The notes: generated by a model from the letters alone, not told the origin. Shown: positions 8,753 to 18,345, counted from the first letter of the stretch. The stretch: DNA of 42,018 nt from Candidatus Uhrbacteria bacterium (GCA_016208545.1 JACQXU010000048.1:1-42018); one strand, 5' to 3'. Translations and numbers: made by a program.

Positions 8753-9655
8753 TTATAGCTCAAGATCGATTGTTTTTATTTCGCGTTCATCGCTCTGCGG
8801 AAGCCTGTGCCAAACAGTCAATTGAAAAGTTGCGTCATCGATCCAATGACTTTTTTCTACGTCTGGCCACCAATAATAATCAGAATCCGAATCGCTACGA
8901 GAAATTTGATCCGTAACAGAAATCAGTTTCTTTTTTTCCAAATCGTATCCTTTGACGATTTCATCTGGACATCCTTCCACACACGGGACCTCAATCATGT
9001 ATTTTGTCGCGCTTAGATTGAACATGAGTTGATCAAGATTAATCACTCCCCACACAAGAGGAATTTCCCCTACTCGCTCGCCTGATTTGAGATCAAACAA
9101 AAAGGCCGGGCCAGAAAATGTATCAATACACATTCCAACGTAATCACATCCGCTTGGTTCAAAAACAACAATCAATTTTGAACTGTTTGGAAACATTCGT
9201 ACTGAACGCAACAAATTTCTTGAGGCAACACCCGTATGGTCAGATTCGCCGAGATAAAGATTGGTCGCTCCGTGCGAACTCACAACAACCAAACGAGTCC
9301 ATTCAGGAATTCCACACCATGCCGTGCTTAAATCATCGCCAATATAACTCTGAGAGACAGCACCTGAACACAAATGCATTACCGTTAATTCTTCCCCAAT
9401 CTCGTTCATCACTGTTTCCTTTTGCAAAACTTTATACTGTTCGCCTTCAAATTCCATTGTTTCCCACAAATCTGATGTCGCTTTGACTGCTTGTTTATTT
9501 ATTTCTTCTTGTGTGTCTGATCCGATCTGCGTTGTCATCATTGGTGATGATTGCCCTGTTACCGCACCAAGAAATCCACCAAGCACAAGCCCAAGCGCAA
9601 GGCCGATAGCAAAAATACCAATCGGCCAAAAAAATTGTGTATTGTTAATATTCAT
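8753..9655 (-). CDS. Membrane-anchored extracytoplasmic protein, unknown
   Basis: 300 aa, family not recognised. A Gly-rich hydrophobic helix at about residues 10-33 (GIFAIGLALGLVLGG) should anchor it, with the rest outside. The exported part holds two closely spaced Cys pairs (CDYVGMC, CVEGC), consistent with disulfides, and short strand-rich segments suggestive of a beta propeller, though no clear repeat can be defined. It starts 2 bp after the tyrS stop, so the two are co-transcribed. No function is proposed. Confidence 0.75.
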   Translation of the reverse strand: MNINNTQFFWPIGIFAIGLALGLVLGGFLGAVTGQSSPMMTTQIGSDTQEEINKQAVKATSDLWETMEFEGEQYKVLQKETVMNEIGEELTVMHLCSGAVSQSYIGDDLSTAWCGIPEWTRLVVVSSHGATNLYLGESDHTGVASRNLLRSVRMFPNSSKLIVVFEPSGCDYVGMCIDTFSGPAFLFDLKSGERVGEIPLVWGVINLDQLMFNLSATKYMIEVPCVEGCPDEIVKGYDLEKKKLISVTDQISRSDSDSDYYWWPDVEKSHWIDDATFQLTVWHRLPQSDEREIKTIDLEL

Positions 9656-9657
9656 AG

Positions 9658-10857
9658 TTATTTGATGATCCGTACAAAATGTCTTTTTCCTTTCTGAATA
9701 AGAACGCCTTCTTTTGTTGGTTTTACAACCTGCTCCAAATCTTCAACTACTTTTTCATCCAATTTAACTCCGCCGCCTTCAATCAATCTCCGCGCGTCGG
9801 ATTTTGATTTTGCAATTCCCGAATCAACTAAAACATCAACGATCAACATTGCTGATGCAATTTTGTGTTCTGGAATATTTTCCGGAATCTCGTGTTCTTT
9901 AAACATTTGATCAAACTGATCGCTTGCGGCTTGTGCTTCTTTTTCTCCAAAATATTGCGCGACAATTTCACGAGCAAGTCGCGCTTTCAAATCGCGCGGA
10001 TTAACGCCACTTTTTATTTCTTTTTCAATCGGTTTGAGTTCAACATCAGTCAAAATTTCAAACCCTGGCAAAATCATTCCATCAGTCCAACTCATAATTT
10101 TACCAAACACTTCATCACTCGAATCCGAAAGTCGAATCATATTTCCTTCGCTCTTCCCCATTTTCTTTCCAGTTGGATCTTCAAGAAGTTTATTTGCAAT
10201 CACAAACTTTTCTTTTCCTTTCATTGCTTTCATAAGTGTTCGACCGGCAAGCATGTTGAAAGTTTGATCGTTTCCGCCGACTTCTCCATCAACATCCATC
10301 GCAACACAATCATAACCTTGCATGAGCGGATAGAGAAACTCGTGCATATAAATATCTTTCCCATCTTTTATTCTTTGTTTGAACATGTCTCGCGCTAACA
10401 TTTGCGGAACAGTAAAATGTGCCGCGAGTTCGACAACCTCCGTAAAACTCATTTTTCCAAGCCACTCACTATTATATTTGAGTTCGACTGAATTTTTCCC
10501 TCCAAAATCTAAAATTTTTCCAGCTTGTTCTTTATATTTTTCTGCGTTTTTCAAAACTTGCTCGCGAGTTAGTCGAACACGAGTTGCAGATTTGTCAGTT
10601 GGATCGCCAATCATTCCAGTAAAATCGCCGATCAATAAAATAATCTTGTGCCCAAGTTCTTGAAACTGACGCAACTTCCGAAGCTGTATTGAGTGACCGA
10701 TATGAAGATCTGGCCCAGTTGGATCAATCCCGAGATAAAGCGAAAGCTGTTTCCCCTCTTTCAAACGCGCTGACAAAAACTCGCGCGAAGGAAAAATATT
10801 TTCCACTCCACGCGTCAAAAGCGCTTCAATTTTTTTTGGATCTGTGTCTATTGTCAT
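9658..10857 (-). CDS. tyrS: Tyrosyl-tRNA synthetase (TyrS)
   Basis: Class I synthetase that charges tRNA-Tyr; 399 aa. A Rossmann catalytic domain has HIGHS at residues 52-56 and the KMSKS-type loop as KKMGKSEGN (about 229-237). An S4 RNA-binding domain follows (about 335-399, VDSGIAKSKSDARRLI). The long spacing and KMGKS form point to the TyrZ-like branch. It follows the broken HAD gene after 13 bp and precedes the unknown anchored protein by 2 bp. Confidence 0.95.
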   Translation of the reverse strand: MTIDTDPKKIEALLTRGVENIFPSREFLSARLKEGKQLSLYLGIDPTGPDLHIGHSIQLRKLRQFQELGHKIILLIGDFTGMIGDPTDKSATRVRLTREQVLKNAEKYKEQAGKILDFGGKNSVELKYNSEWLGKMSFTEVVELAAHFTVPQMLARDMFKQRIKDGKDIYMHEFLYPLMQGYDCVAMDVDGEVGGNDQTFNMLAGRTLMKAMKGKEKFVIANKLLEDPTGKKMGKSEGNMIRLSDSSDEVFGKIMSWTDGMILPGFEILTDVELKPIEKEIKSGVNPRDLKARLAREIVAQYFGEKEAQAASDQFDQMFKEHEIPENIPEHKIASAMLIVDVLVDSGIAKSKSDARRLIEGGGVKLDEKVVEDLEQVVKPTKEGVLIQKGKRHFVRIIK

Positions 10858-10870
10858 AAACGTAAAAAAA

Positions 10871-11611
10871 TTAAAGTTGTGATAACCAGTTTCTAATCAC
10901 TTTTTTTGTATCCTCTGGTCCTTCAACAGCGATCGTTTCGATTCCCGTACGTTTAACCGGTTCATCATTGCCGCCTTCGTACAACGCGTCCCCGACGAAA
11001 ATCATCTTGTGAACGTCGATTTTTAAATGTTTTTCCATTTCGCCAATGCCATATCCTTTGTCGATTCCTTTCATTGTAACATCAATTGAAGATTTTCCTG
11101 GAACCTTAATTTCAAACTCTGGAAGATATTCTTTTAATCTCCCAACTATTTCCCATCTACGATCTGCCGATGATCCTTTGTAGGCATCTTTGAGTTCAAT
11201 TGGGGCTTGTTGACCTAAAGCGGAAAACGTTATTTGCGTGCCGCGATCTTCAATTACTTCCCCATAAACAGTTTTTGGATGTTCGTACCCGATATCTTTG
11301 AAGGCCATTCCAAACGCTTCCTTGATTTTTACACGCTGTTCCAATGAAAGTTCGTGCGCGTACACTGTCTTCCACGCCCCATTTTCATAACGCAAAAACC
11401 TCGCGCCAGAAGTTGGAAACAACAACAATTTAGGAAAAAGATGCTCATGACCTCGAAGACTGACTAAAAGTTGAACTTCAAACACAGGAAACCACCCGCC
11501 TCCAATAACGGCTACAATGCGTTTTTACAACAATCTTGAAAAGAGATAAACCATTTCAGCATCCATTGGAGTTTTGCTTCTGGCCAATGTCCCATCAAGA
11601 TCAAAAACCAT
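10871..11611 (-). pseudogene. HAD-superfamily (phosphomannomutase-like) hydrolase broken by an in-frame TAA
   Basis: The family is the cap-type HAD phosphatases/phosphomannomutase-like proteins. From an ATG at 11611 the frame gives MVFDLDGTLARSKTPMD, the nucleophile motif DxDGT, then runs to a TAA at 11527-11525. After the stop the same frame continues as KRIVAVIGGGWFPVFEVQL, as expected of the family, through to 10871, with motif IV as VGDALYEGGNDEPV. A GTG at 11485 opens a 204-residue frame, but it would lack the catalytic aspartates. One nonsense substitution therefore separates catalytic and C-terminal parts. The start codon abuts the divergent lemA. A true pseudogene or an assembly error are both possible. 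Confidence 0.8.
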
Positions 11612-12148
11612 ATTCTGCTTATTATCGTTGTCCTGCTCGCGCTTTGGCTTATTCTAACATATAACGGCCTTGTCAGCTCAAGAAATCGAGTGGATGAAGC
11701 CTGGTCGGATATTGAAGTTCAGCTCAAGCGCAGATACGACCTAATTCCAAACATCGTAAATACTGTGAAGGGAAATGCGACACACGAAGAAAGTGTGTTT
11801 AGCAAAGTTACAGAAGCGCGCTCGGCCGCAATGGGAGCTCACACAATGAAAGATCACGCGAAAGCGGAAAACATGTTGAGCGAAACGCTCAAGTCTCTTT
11901 TTGCTGTTGCTGAAAGCTATCCGCAATTGCAAGCTTCGCAAAACTTTCTACAACTTCAACACGAACTCACAGATGCTGAAGATAAAATACAGGCCGCGCG
12001 ACGTTTCTACAACGCAAACACTCGCGACTTCAACACAAAACTCGAAGTTTTCCCAACAAACTTGATTGCTGGAACATTTGGATTTACACGTCGGGAATTT
12101 TTTGATGCGCCGGATGTTGAACTCGAAAAACCGGAAGTGAAGTTTTAG
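11612..12148 (+). CDS. lemA: LemA family protein, start codon uncertain
   Basis: LemA proteins are membrane proteins with an N-terminal helix and a helical-bundle domain, often paired with an HtpX or TPM protein. The family signature is clear: SSRNRVDEAWSDIEVQLKRR, then LIPNIVNTVKG. The membrane helix (LLIIVVLLALWLILTY) is coded upstream of the first normal start, a GTG at 11690. The frame is open back to a TGA at 11537-11539 but holds no ATG, GTG or TTG there. The coordinate given is an ATT directly before the helix; CTG at 11615 is another candidate. Starting at GTG 11690 would give a protein without its anchor. The missing start and direct contact with the broken HAD gene may mark one deletion. 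htpX follows. Confidence 0.8.
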   Translation: MLLIIVVLLALWLILTYNGLVSSRNRVDEAWSDIEVQLKRRYDLIPNIVNTVKGNATHEESVFSKVTEARSAAMGAHTMKDHAKAENMLSETLKSLFAVAESYPQLQASQNFLQLQHELTDAEDKIQAARRFYNANTRDFNTKLEVFPTNLIAGTFGFTRREFFDAPDVELEKPEVKF

Positions 12149-12152
12149 AAAG

Positions 12153-12250
12153 AATCTTGGAGTCGAAAGACAAAGTCGTGAAGTCTTGGAGTAAATTATT
12201 CAACAACTCCGTGACTCTGCGCTCCAGACTTCAGGACTCCATAACTTCCA
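12153..12250. repeat. GAGTC-type foldback repeat between lemA and htpX
   Basis: The gap consists almost entirely of TGGAGTC, GAAGTCTTGGAGT and complementary ACTCC/GACTCCA units facing each other, so the transcript could fold on itself. It is the same family as the repeats in pheT and the kinase gene. Confidence 0.8.
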
Positions 12251-12251
12251 T

Positions 12252-13124
12252 ATGTACTCCCAAATCACTTCCAACAAACGCAAAACTTGGTTGCTCATCT
12301 CGCTGTTTTGCGCGGTGATTGTTGCGCTTGGTTGGGTTTTCGGAGCTTGGATCGGAAACGAACAGTTTGGAATCATCGCGGCTGTTCTCATCGCAACGAT
12401 CATGACACTTGTTGGATATTATAAAGGTGATTCAGTCGCACTTGCGGTTTCTGGCGCAAAAGAAATTAAAAAACAAGATAATCCTGAACTTTATCGGCTA
12501 GTTGAAAACTTAAGCATCGCTTCTGGACTTCAAACACCAAAAGTTTTCATTATTCAAGACAACTCTGCAAATGCTTTTGCAACAGGCCGCGATCCAGAGC
12601 ACGCGTCAGTCGCTGTCACAACCGGACTTTTGCAGATCATGGACAAGCAAGAACTCGAAGGCGTTCTAGCACACGAACTTTCACATATTAAAAATTATGA
12701 CATCCGTGTAATGACAATAGTCGTCGTGCTTGTCGGAGTCATTATGCTTTTGTCAGACTGGATGTTGCGATCAATGTTTCACTCTGATAGCGACAACAAA
12801 GCCGCTGGAATTCTAGTGATTGTCGGAATTATTTTGGCGGTTTTGTCTCCTCTGTTTGCAGAATTGATTAAACTCGCAGTTTCACGTTCGCGAGAATACT
12901 TGGCTGATGCGTCCGGCGCGCTTCTAACTCGTTATCCAGAAGGTTTGGCTCGAGCGCTTGAAAAAATCGCTGTTCACGATCAACCAATGAAAAAAGCAAA
13001 TCACGCAACAGCGCATTTATTTCTTGCAAATCCATTTGATCCGCATGTCACAAAAAAATTCGAACATTTGTTTTCAACTCACCCGCCGATTGAAGAGAGA
13101 ATAGCGAAATTAAAAAAAATGTAA
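12252..13124 (+). CDS. htpX: HtpX-family membrane zinc protease
   Basis: M48 metalloprotease for quality control of membrane proteins; 290 aa, usual length. Two N-terminal helices (about 16-35 and 38-58), then the zinc motif HELSH (about 139-143) in LEGVLAHELSHIKNYD. Two more helices (about 155-172 and 190-210) follow, and SREYLADASGA supplies the third ligand. The C-terminus ends in the typical FSTHPPIEERI. It follows lemA, a pairing seen in many bacteria, with clpC downstream. The ATG at 12252 starts MYSQITSNKRKT, typical for the family. Confidence 0.95.
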   Translation: MYSQITSNKRKTWLLISLFCAVIVALGWVFGAWIGNEQFGIIAAVLIATIMTLVGYYKGDSVALAVSGAKEIKKQDNPELYRLVENLSIASGLQTPKVFIIQDNSANAFATGRDPEHASVAVTTGLLQIMDKQELEGVLAHELSHIKNYDIRVMTIVVVLVGVIMLLSDWMLRSMFHSDSDNKAAGILVIVGIILAVLSPLFAELIKLAVSRSREYLADASGALLTRYPEGLARALEKIAVHDQPMKKANHATAHLFLANPFDPHVTKKFEHLFSTHPPIEERIAKLKKM

Positions 13125-13208
13125 GTCTTGGAGTCTTGGGAAAGTCTTGGAGTCATTAGAAAATGTTTGCGCTTCCGACTCCATGACTCTGCACTTCCGA
13201 CTTCATAA
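13125..13208. repeat. GAGTC-type foldback repeat before clpC
   Basis: GTCTTGGAGTC units (13125-13158) face GACTCCATGACTC and GACTTCATAAC (about 13178-13208) across a short loop. The frame of clpC is open through this repeat from 13147, adding 24 codons that are repeat-derived rather than ClpC. Confidence 0.8.
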
Positions 13209-13218
13209 CTTTTCCCCT

Positions 13219-15711
13219 ATGCCCTTCGACATTGTTGATAAATTTTCAACGCATCTCAAAAACGTGCTGACTCGCGCGCTTTGTTTTGCCGTTGAAATGA
13301 ACGAAAAATCAATCGAACCTGAACATTTGCTTTGGGCGCTTGGAACTCAAAAAGGAAGCATCGGCGCTGAACTTCTAAAAAAATCCGGAATCAAACAACA
13401 GGAATTGAGATCGTTTGTCGGCGCAACACAAAAAATAAAAACAAAACCGAAAATGCTTGGTGATTCAACTTTGAATCTCTCAAACGACGCGAAACGAATC
13501 GTTGAAAAGGCAGTGCTCACAGCAAACATTTACGGACACAGATACGTCGGAACAGAGCATTTGCTTTCAGGAATTATCCAGGCCGGAGGAGAAATTATTG
13601 ATCAATTTTTTCAAATGCAAAAAACAGACATAAAAACATTAAAACAACAATTGTCAATCGTTCTTAAAAATACTTCGAAATTTCCAGACATCGCAGGCGC
13701 GATTGTGGGAGCTGATGGAAAAAACACCTCACCAATCACAACAATTTCAGAAGAAGAAACAAATAAAATTCCTGCCCTTGAATTTTTTGGCCGTGAACTC
13801 ACTGATCCAGAAGTTCAAAAAACAATTGATCCTGTGATCGGACGCGAAAATGAAATCGAACGGCTAATGCAAATACTTTGCAGGCGCACAAAAAATAATC
13901 CTCTGCTTCTTGGAGCGCCCGGAGTTGGCAAAACAGCGATTGTGGAAGGTTTGGCCAAACGTGTTGTGGACGGAAATGCTCCATCAGCGCTTCTTTACAA
14001 ACGTATTTTTTCAATTGATCTAGCTCTCATGATCGCAGGAACAATGTATCGCGGCGAGTTTGAAGGTCGTCTGCGTCAAATTATTGACGAGGTTAAAAAA
14101 AATAGCGACATAATTTTGTTCATTGACGAAGTTCACACAATCGTCGGAGCAGGAGCGGCTTCTGGTTCAATGGATGCGGCCAACATTCTAAAACCGGCTC
14201 TTGCTCGCGGAGAAATCCACTGCATCGGCGCAACAACCGCAGAAGATTATAAAAAACATCTGGAATCCGACAGCGCGCTTGAACGTCGTTTCCAAACAAT
14301 TTTTGTTGAAGAGCCGTCGCTTGAAGAAGCGCAAACTATTTTGCAAGGCCTTGCTCCTCATTACGAAAAATTTCATAACGTTCGTTTCAGTCCAGACGCA
14401 CTCATTCAAGCTGTAAAACTTTCCGCGCGTTATTTGCAGGATCGCCAATTGCCTGACAAAGCGATTGATCTTATTGATGAAGCCGCGTCTGCGATTCGTT
14501 TAAATTTCATTCCGTCCGCTTCGATTCAAAATCGCTATCGTTTGGAAAAAGAGTTGAATAGAGTGCGCGAAACAAAACGCCAAGCCGTTGTCGAAGAACG
14601 ATTTTTAGATGCTGTTGAACTAAAAGAACAAGAAGAACACATGAGGTTTGTAATTGAGACCTCTTCGCAGGAAGAGGGTCGAGGCTCTGTGCCAATCGTA
14701 ACAGAAAAAGATATAGCGCAAATTATCAGTCGCATAACCGGAATTCCGCTTAACGAACTCACGCAGTCAAGCATCTCAAACGCAAAAGAAATCGAAGAAC
14801 GGCTTTCACAACGAATTTTTGGACAAGAACGAACGATAAGTTCCGTCGCGGGAGCGCTCGCGCGCGCAAAAACAGGCGTTGTTCATCCAAAACGTCCGCT
14901 TGGATCATTTCTGTTTTTGGGTCCGTCAGGAGTTGGAAAAACAGAACTCGCAAAAGCGATCGCGCGTGAATTTTTCCACGATGAAAAAAATTTTGTGCGT
15001 CTTGATATGTCCGAATACTCGGAAGGTTTCACGATTTCAAAATTGATCGGCGCTCCAGCCGGATATGTCGGATATAAAGATCAAGCCAATCTGACGGATC
15101 GTGTAAAACAACGGCCGTATTCGGTTGTACTCTTTGATGAAATGGAAAAAGCGCATCGCGATGTGCAAAATTTGCTTTTGCAAATTCTGGAAGAAGGTGA
15201 ACTCACTGACGCAACAGGACGTCGCGTGAATTTCAAAAATACAATCATTGTAATGACTTCAAACATTGGAATGGAAAAATTTGAACATGGATCAATCGGT
15301 TTTGGCGGATCGTCGGAAGATAAACGCGCATCGCTTTATCAAGACATTCGAAAAGAACTCGAAGAACGCTTCCGACCAGAATTTGTGAACCGTATTGAGA
15401 CAATGTGCATTTTTGAATCCTTACCAAAATCTGTTTTAACGCGTATCATTGAGAAGGAATTGAACGAACTGATCGAACGAATGAAAGAACAACACACAAT
15501 AGCTTTATCAGTTGATCCAGAACTTGCGACACATCTCTCTCAAAGTTTGGATCCGCGTCTTGGCGCCAGAAGCGTTCGACAAAAAATTCAAACCGATGTT
15601 GAAACAAAAATCGCTGAACGTCTCGCGAAAAAAGATCGCCCATCGAAATTGTGTGTTGAAATAAAAAATGGAATGGTTTGCGTGATAAAAGTGAAAAGCA
15701 ACCACGGATAA
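13219..15711 (+). CDS. clpC: ClpC-type AAA+ unfoldase
   Basis: Hexameric ATP-dependent unfoldase that feeds the ClpP protease or disaggregates proteins. 830 aa from the chosen ATG (PFDIVDKFSTH). Order: N-terminal Clp_N repeats (about 1-145), AAA domain 1 with GAPGVGKT (about 232) and Walker B FIDEVHTIVGAG, a middle region with a UVR-like segment (LDAVELKEQEEHM) that marks ClpC rather than ClpB, AAA domain 2 with GPSGVGKT (about 568), and a D2-small domain. The upstream 24 codons (from 13147) come from the GAGTC repeat and are excluded. No clpP is in the window. Confidence 0.94.
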   Translation: MPFDIVDKFSTHLKNVLTRALCFAVEMNEKSIEPEHLLWALGTQKGSIGAELLKKSGIKQQELRSFVGATQKIKTKPKMLGDSTLNLSNDAKRIVEKAVLTANIYGHRYVGTEHLLSGIIQAGGEIIDQFFQMQKTDIKTLKQQLSIVLKNTSKFPDIAGAIVGADGKNTSPITTISEEETNKIPALEFFGRELTDPEVQKTIDPVIGRENEIERLMQILCRRTKNNPLLLGAPGVGKTAIVEGLAKRVVDGNAPSALLYKRIFSIDLALMIAGTMYRGEFEGRLRQIIDEVKKNSDIILFIDEVHTIVGAGAASGSMDAANILKPALARGEIHCIGATTAEDYKKHLESDSALERRFQTIFVEEPSLEEAQTILQGLAPHYEKFHNVRFSPDALIQAVKLSARYLQDRQLPDKAIDLIDEAASAIRLNFIPSASIQNRYRLEKELNRVRETKRQAVVEERFLDAVELKEQEEHMRFVIETSSQEEGRGSVPIVTEKDIAQIISRITGIPLNELTQSSISNAKEIEERLSQRIFGQERTISSVAGALARAKTGVVHPKRPLGSFLFLGPSGVGKTELAKAIAREFFHDEKNFVRLDMSEYSEGFTISKLIGAPAGYVGYKDQANLTDRVKQRPYSVVLFDEMEKAHRDVQNLLLQILEEGELTDATGRRVNFKNTIIVMTSNIGMEKFEHGSIGFGGSSEDKRASLYQDIRKELEERFRPEFVNRIETMCIFESLPKSVLTRIIEKELNELIERMKEQHTIALSVDPELATHLSQSLDPRLGARSVRQKIQTDVETKIAERLAKKDRPSKLCVEIKNGMVCVIKVKSNHG

Positions 15712-15713
15712 AA

Positions 15714-15743
15714 ATGTCGGATGTCAAATGTCAGATGTCAAAT
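15714..15743. repeat. Short ATGTCAAATGTCAG-type tandem repeat
   Basis: Between clpC and the next gene, three ATGTCAAATGTC-like units lie in tandem. The unit differs from the GAGTC family. It leaves little room for a promoter, so the downstream genes probably continue the clpC transcript. Confidence 0.6.
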
Positions 15744-15755
15744 TAGTCATTCTCT

Positions 15756-16448
15756 ATGCCCCTTCCCGCCATTGCAGTCACTGCTGGACGACTAGCCGCC
15801 GGAACTGGCCGTGCGGTAGCTTCTAGCTCTGCAAAAGGCGCAACTGGAGCCGCAAAAGTTGGATCACAAACTTCTCAACTCAAAAGCCAATTGCAAAAAG
15901 CGCGCAGACAAAATCAAGAACAGGAACCTGAAACAAATGCTCAAACTACTGCAATGACGCAAGCAATTTCTGCTGGAAGTCCAACGCAACAGCTCAAACA
16001 AGCGATCTCAATGGCGCGAACAAATTTGCTTAAAGCCGGCGCTGGAAATGGTGAGGCAGAATCTGGTGACTCACAAGAACTTGTAAAAATTGCTGCGCAA
16101 AGAGTGATACCTCGCGCGATTGCGTTTGCGGCAAATCACATCGCTGGCGCGCTCGAATTAAGCACAGGCGGAACTGCCTTTGTCGTAACTTGGCTTGTAC
16201 GCCTAATCACGCTTGGATGGCTAAACGTTGAAATGTTTTACGGACGTTGGATCGCGAAAGGAAAAAGCAAAGTGATTGCTCCGATTGCCTGGGATCCTTT
16301 TCCAATGCCGATCGATAAAGACGCGAACATTTTGCAGGCGCTTGTGATAATAGCCGACATTTTTTGTATAATTCTTTTAATTTTACCTTTTGTCCTGCCG
16401 ATCATTTTATTTTCAGCAGTCGTCGGCGGAATAACCTCAATTTTTTGA
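15756..16448 (+). CDS. Multi-helix membrane protein of the pilin-amidase operon, unknown
   Basis: 230 aa, no family recognised. The first 100 residues are low in complexity and rich in Ala, Gln, Ser and Thr (LKSQLQKARRQNQEQEPE). The C-terminal half holds at least three hydrophobic segments: about 125-150, 150-163 and 195-228, the last very hydrophobic (IIADIFCIILLILPFVLPII). It starts the block 15756-19940, with 3 bp to the next gene. From context it may belong with the secretion-like pilin operon; this is inference. Confidence 0.7.
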   Translation: MPLPAIAVTAGRLAAGTGRAVASSSAKGATGAAKVGSQTSQLKSQLQKARRQNQEQEPETNAQTTAMTQAISAGSPTQQLKQAISMARTNLLKAGAGNGEAESGDSQELVKIAAQRVIPRAIAFAANHIAGALELSTGGTAFVVTWLVRLITLGWLNVEMFYGRWIAKGKSKVIAPIAWDPFPMPIDKDANILQALVIIADIFCIILLILPFVLPIILFSAVVGGITSIF

Positions 16449-16451
16449 TAT

Positions 16452-17675
16452 ATGCAGGAGCCACTCAAACGCATTCTTACCATTATCGGTTTTATTCTTT
16501 CTGTAATTGTGATCGCTTTTGGAATCTATTTTGCGTTCTTCAGAGCTCAACCTCTTCCTGGTGAAGGAACACCGACTTCAGAAGAAGGAGCAATTGGTGA
16601 ACTGCCAAACGCTGGAGAAGGCGCGCCAAGCGTGACAGAAGAAGGAACTGCTGTCACGGGAGGTCTGCAAGAGGCTGATCAAACAGCGCGCGGAGGCGTT
16701 ACAGTCACAACAGAACTCACACAATCGTCAGTGTTTAACACAGCTCTTGCAGGCGACGGAAAAAGTATGAATTTTTATGATGAGTCCGACGGAAAATTTT
16801 ACAGTATTGATTCGAAAGGAAACGTTAAAGCGCTTTCAGAAAAACAATTTCCTTCTGTTGAAAAAGCAACGTGGAATAAAGATGCGCAAAAAGCAATTCT
16901 CGAATTTCCAGACGGTTCAAATGTTGTTTACGATTTTGACGCTGAAACTCAAGTTACACTTCCAAAACATTGGGAAGATTTTGATTTCTCTCCAACGACC
17001 GATGAATTGGCCGCAAAAAGTCTCGGGCTTGATCCTGACAACCGCTGGCTGGTGCTTTCAAACGCTGACGGTTCAAATGTAAAAAGCATTCAAGCTCTCG
17101 GTGACAACGAAAGCAAAGTTCAAGTGAACTGGTCGCCAAACGATCAGGTAGTTGCGTTTTCAGACACAGCTGAAGGTCAAGGAAGTTTTGATCGAAAACT
17201 GATTGTTCCGCTTGGAAAAAATCACGAAAACTTCAAAGGACTCGAAGTTGAAGGGCTTGGTTTTTCTTCACAATGGTCGCCAGACGGAAAACAGCTTTTG
17301 TATTCCGTTTCAGGATCGTACAGTAATTATCGCCCGCTTTTGTGGATTGTGGACGGCACAAGCGCGAGCATGGGAAAAAATCGCAAAAGTCTTTCGGTGA
17401 ACACTTGGGTTGAAAAATGTTCGTTCGCTAGCTCTGACACAATTTTTTGCGCAGTCCCTCGCGATCTTCCGCCAAATGCTGGATTTCAACCTGCGGCATT
17501 TAACGATCTTTCAGATTCACTTTACAAAATAGATCTTGCAACAGGAACTTCTACTCTAATCGCAATTCCAGAAGGAGATAAAACAATGTCAAATTTGTTT
17601 GTGACAGAAGATCAATCGCTTTTGTATTACACAAACACAATAAGCGGACGTTTGGAATATATTAAGTTAAAATAG
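16452..17675 (+). CDS. Membrane-anchored beta-propeller-like protein
   Basis: 407 aa. One N-terminal membrane helix (about 8-32, ILTIIGFILSVIVIAFGIYF), then a Gly/Glu/Thr-rich linker (40-85) and an exported domain. The domain shows TolB/WD40-like units: NWSPNDQVVAFSDTAEG and SSQWSPDGKQLLYSVSG carry the W-S-P-(N/D)-(D/G) turn typical of such blades. This suggests a six- or seven-bladed propeller; the ligand is unknown. Only 3 bp separate it from the previous gene and 1 bp from the thioredoxin-like gene, so the four are co-expressed. Confidence 0.75.
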   Translation: MQEPLKRILTIIGFILSVIVIAFGIYFAFFRAQPLPGEGTPTSEEGAIGELPNAGEGAPSVTEEGTAVTGGLQEADQTARGGVTVTTELTQSSVFNTALAGDGKSMNFYDESDGKFYSIDSKGNVKALSEKQFPSVEKATWNKDAQKAILEFPDGSNVVYDFDAETQVTLPKHWEDFDFSPTTDELAAKSLGLDPDNRWLVLSNADGSNVKSIQALGDNESKVQVNWSPNDQVVAFSDTAEGQGSFDRKLIVPLGKNHENFKGLEVEGLGFSSQWSPDGKQLLYSVSGSYSNYRPLLWIVDGTSASMGKNRKSLSVNTWVEKCSFASSDTIFCAVPRDLPPNAGFQPAAFNDLSDSLYKIDLATGTSTLIAIPEGDKTMSNLFVTEDQSLLYYTNTISGRLEYIKLK

Positions 17676-17676
17676 T

Positions 17677-18324
17677 ATGAACAAATGGCTCTCTTTTATT
17701 TTGATCGGCTTTTTTGCCGTTGTTGTTTTTCTTTTTTATTCTTTTTTTCTTCAGCCAATCAATTTTGAACGTTTGCAAAAAGAACAACAAAAAATAACAC
17801 TCACTGAACCGACAGCAACATTTGTGAACCCTTCGCGCGGTGCAAACAACGCAAAAGTCACAATTATTGAGTTTGGGGATTTTGAATGCACAGCGTGCCG
17901 AGATTTGATGCCAGCTCTTGAAACCGCGCTCAAAACCTATCCAAACGACGTTCGTCTTGTTTGGAAAGATTTACCAAATGATTCTGCGCACGATCAAGCG
18001 ACTCCGTCAGCAGTGGCCGCGCATTGTGCTGACAGACAAAGCGCTTTTTGGCAATATCATGACGTCTTATTTCAACGACAAGGATATTTATCAGAAGATC
18101 AATACATTCAAATCGCGAATGAACTCAAACTTGATACAGACCGGTTTGCCTCGTGTATTCAAGATCAAGATACTCTTCCGATAGTTCAAAAAGACAAAGA
18201 AGAAGGATTGGCGCTTGGAATTGTCGCCACACCAACTGTTTTTGTGAATAAAGAAAAACTTGTCGGAGCAGTTAGTGTGGACGAACTATTGCAAGTGATT
18301 CAACAAGAACTTTCAAAACAATAA
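17677..18324 (+). CDS. DsbA-like disulfide oxidoreductase, membrane-anchored
   Basis: 215 aa thioredoxin-fold protein of the DsbA/DSBA group, which inserts disulfides into exported proteins. An N-terminal helix (about 6-26, SFILIGFFAVVVFLFYSFF) anchors it outside. The active site is CTAC (71-74) in FGDFECTACRDLMPA, and the cis-proline loop is ATPTVFVN (about 185). Helical insertion between them fits DsbA rather than plain thioredoxin. The neighbours supply likely clients: the pilin-amidase downstream has a Cys-rich exported segment. Gap of 1 bp upstream. Confidence 0.88.
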   Translation: MNKWLSFILIGFFAVVVFLFYSFFLQPINFERLQKEQQKITLTEPTATFVNPSRGANNAKVTIIEFGDFECTACRDLMPALETALKTYPNDVRLVWKDLPNDSAHDQATPSAVAAHCADRQSAFWQYHDVLFQRQGYLSEDQYIQIANELKLDTDRFASCIQDQDTLPIVQKDKEEGLALGIVATPTVFVNKEKLVGAVSVDELLQVIQQELSKQ

Positions 18325-18345
18325 TTATGAAACAGTCGCGAAACA

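Noticed and set aside
10871..11611. Recoding of TAA as an amino acid
   Set aside because: TAA and TGA both end other genes in the window at sensible places; a nonsense mutation is simpler.
13147..13218. ClpC start at 13147
   Set aside because: The added 24 codons derive from the GAGTC repeat.
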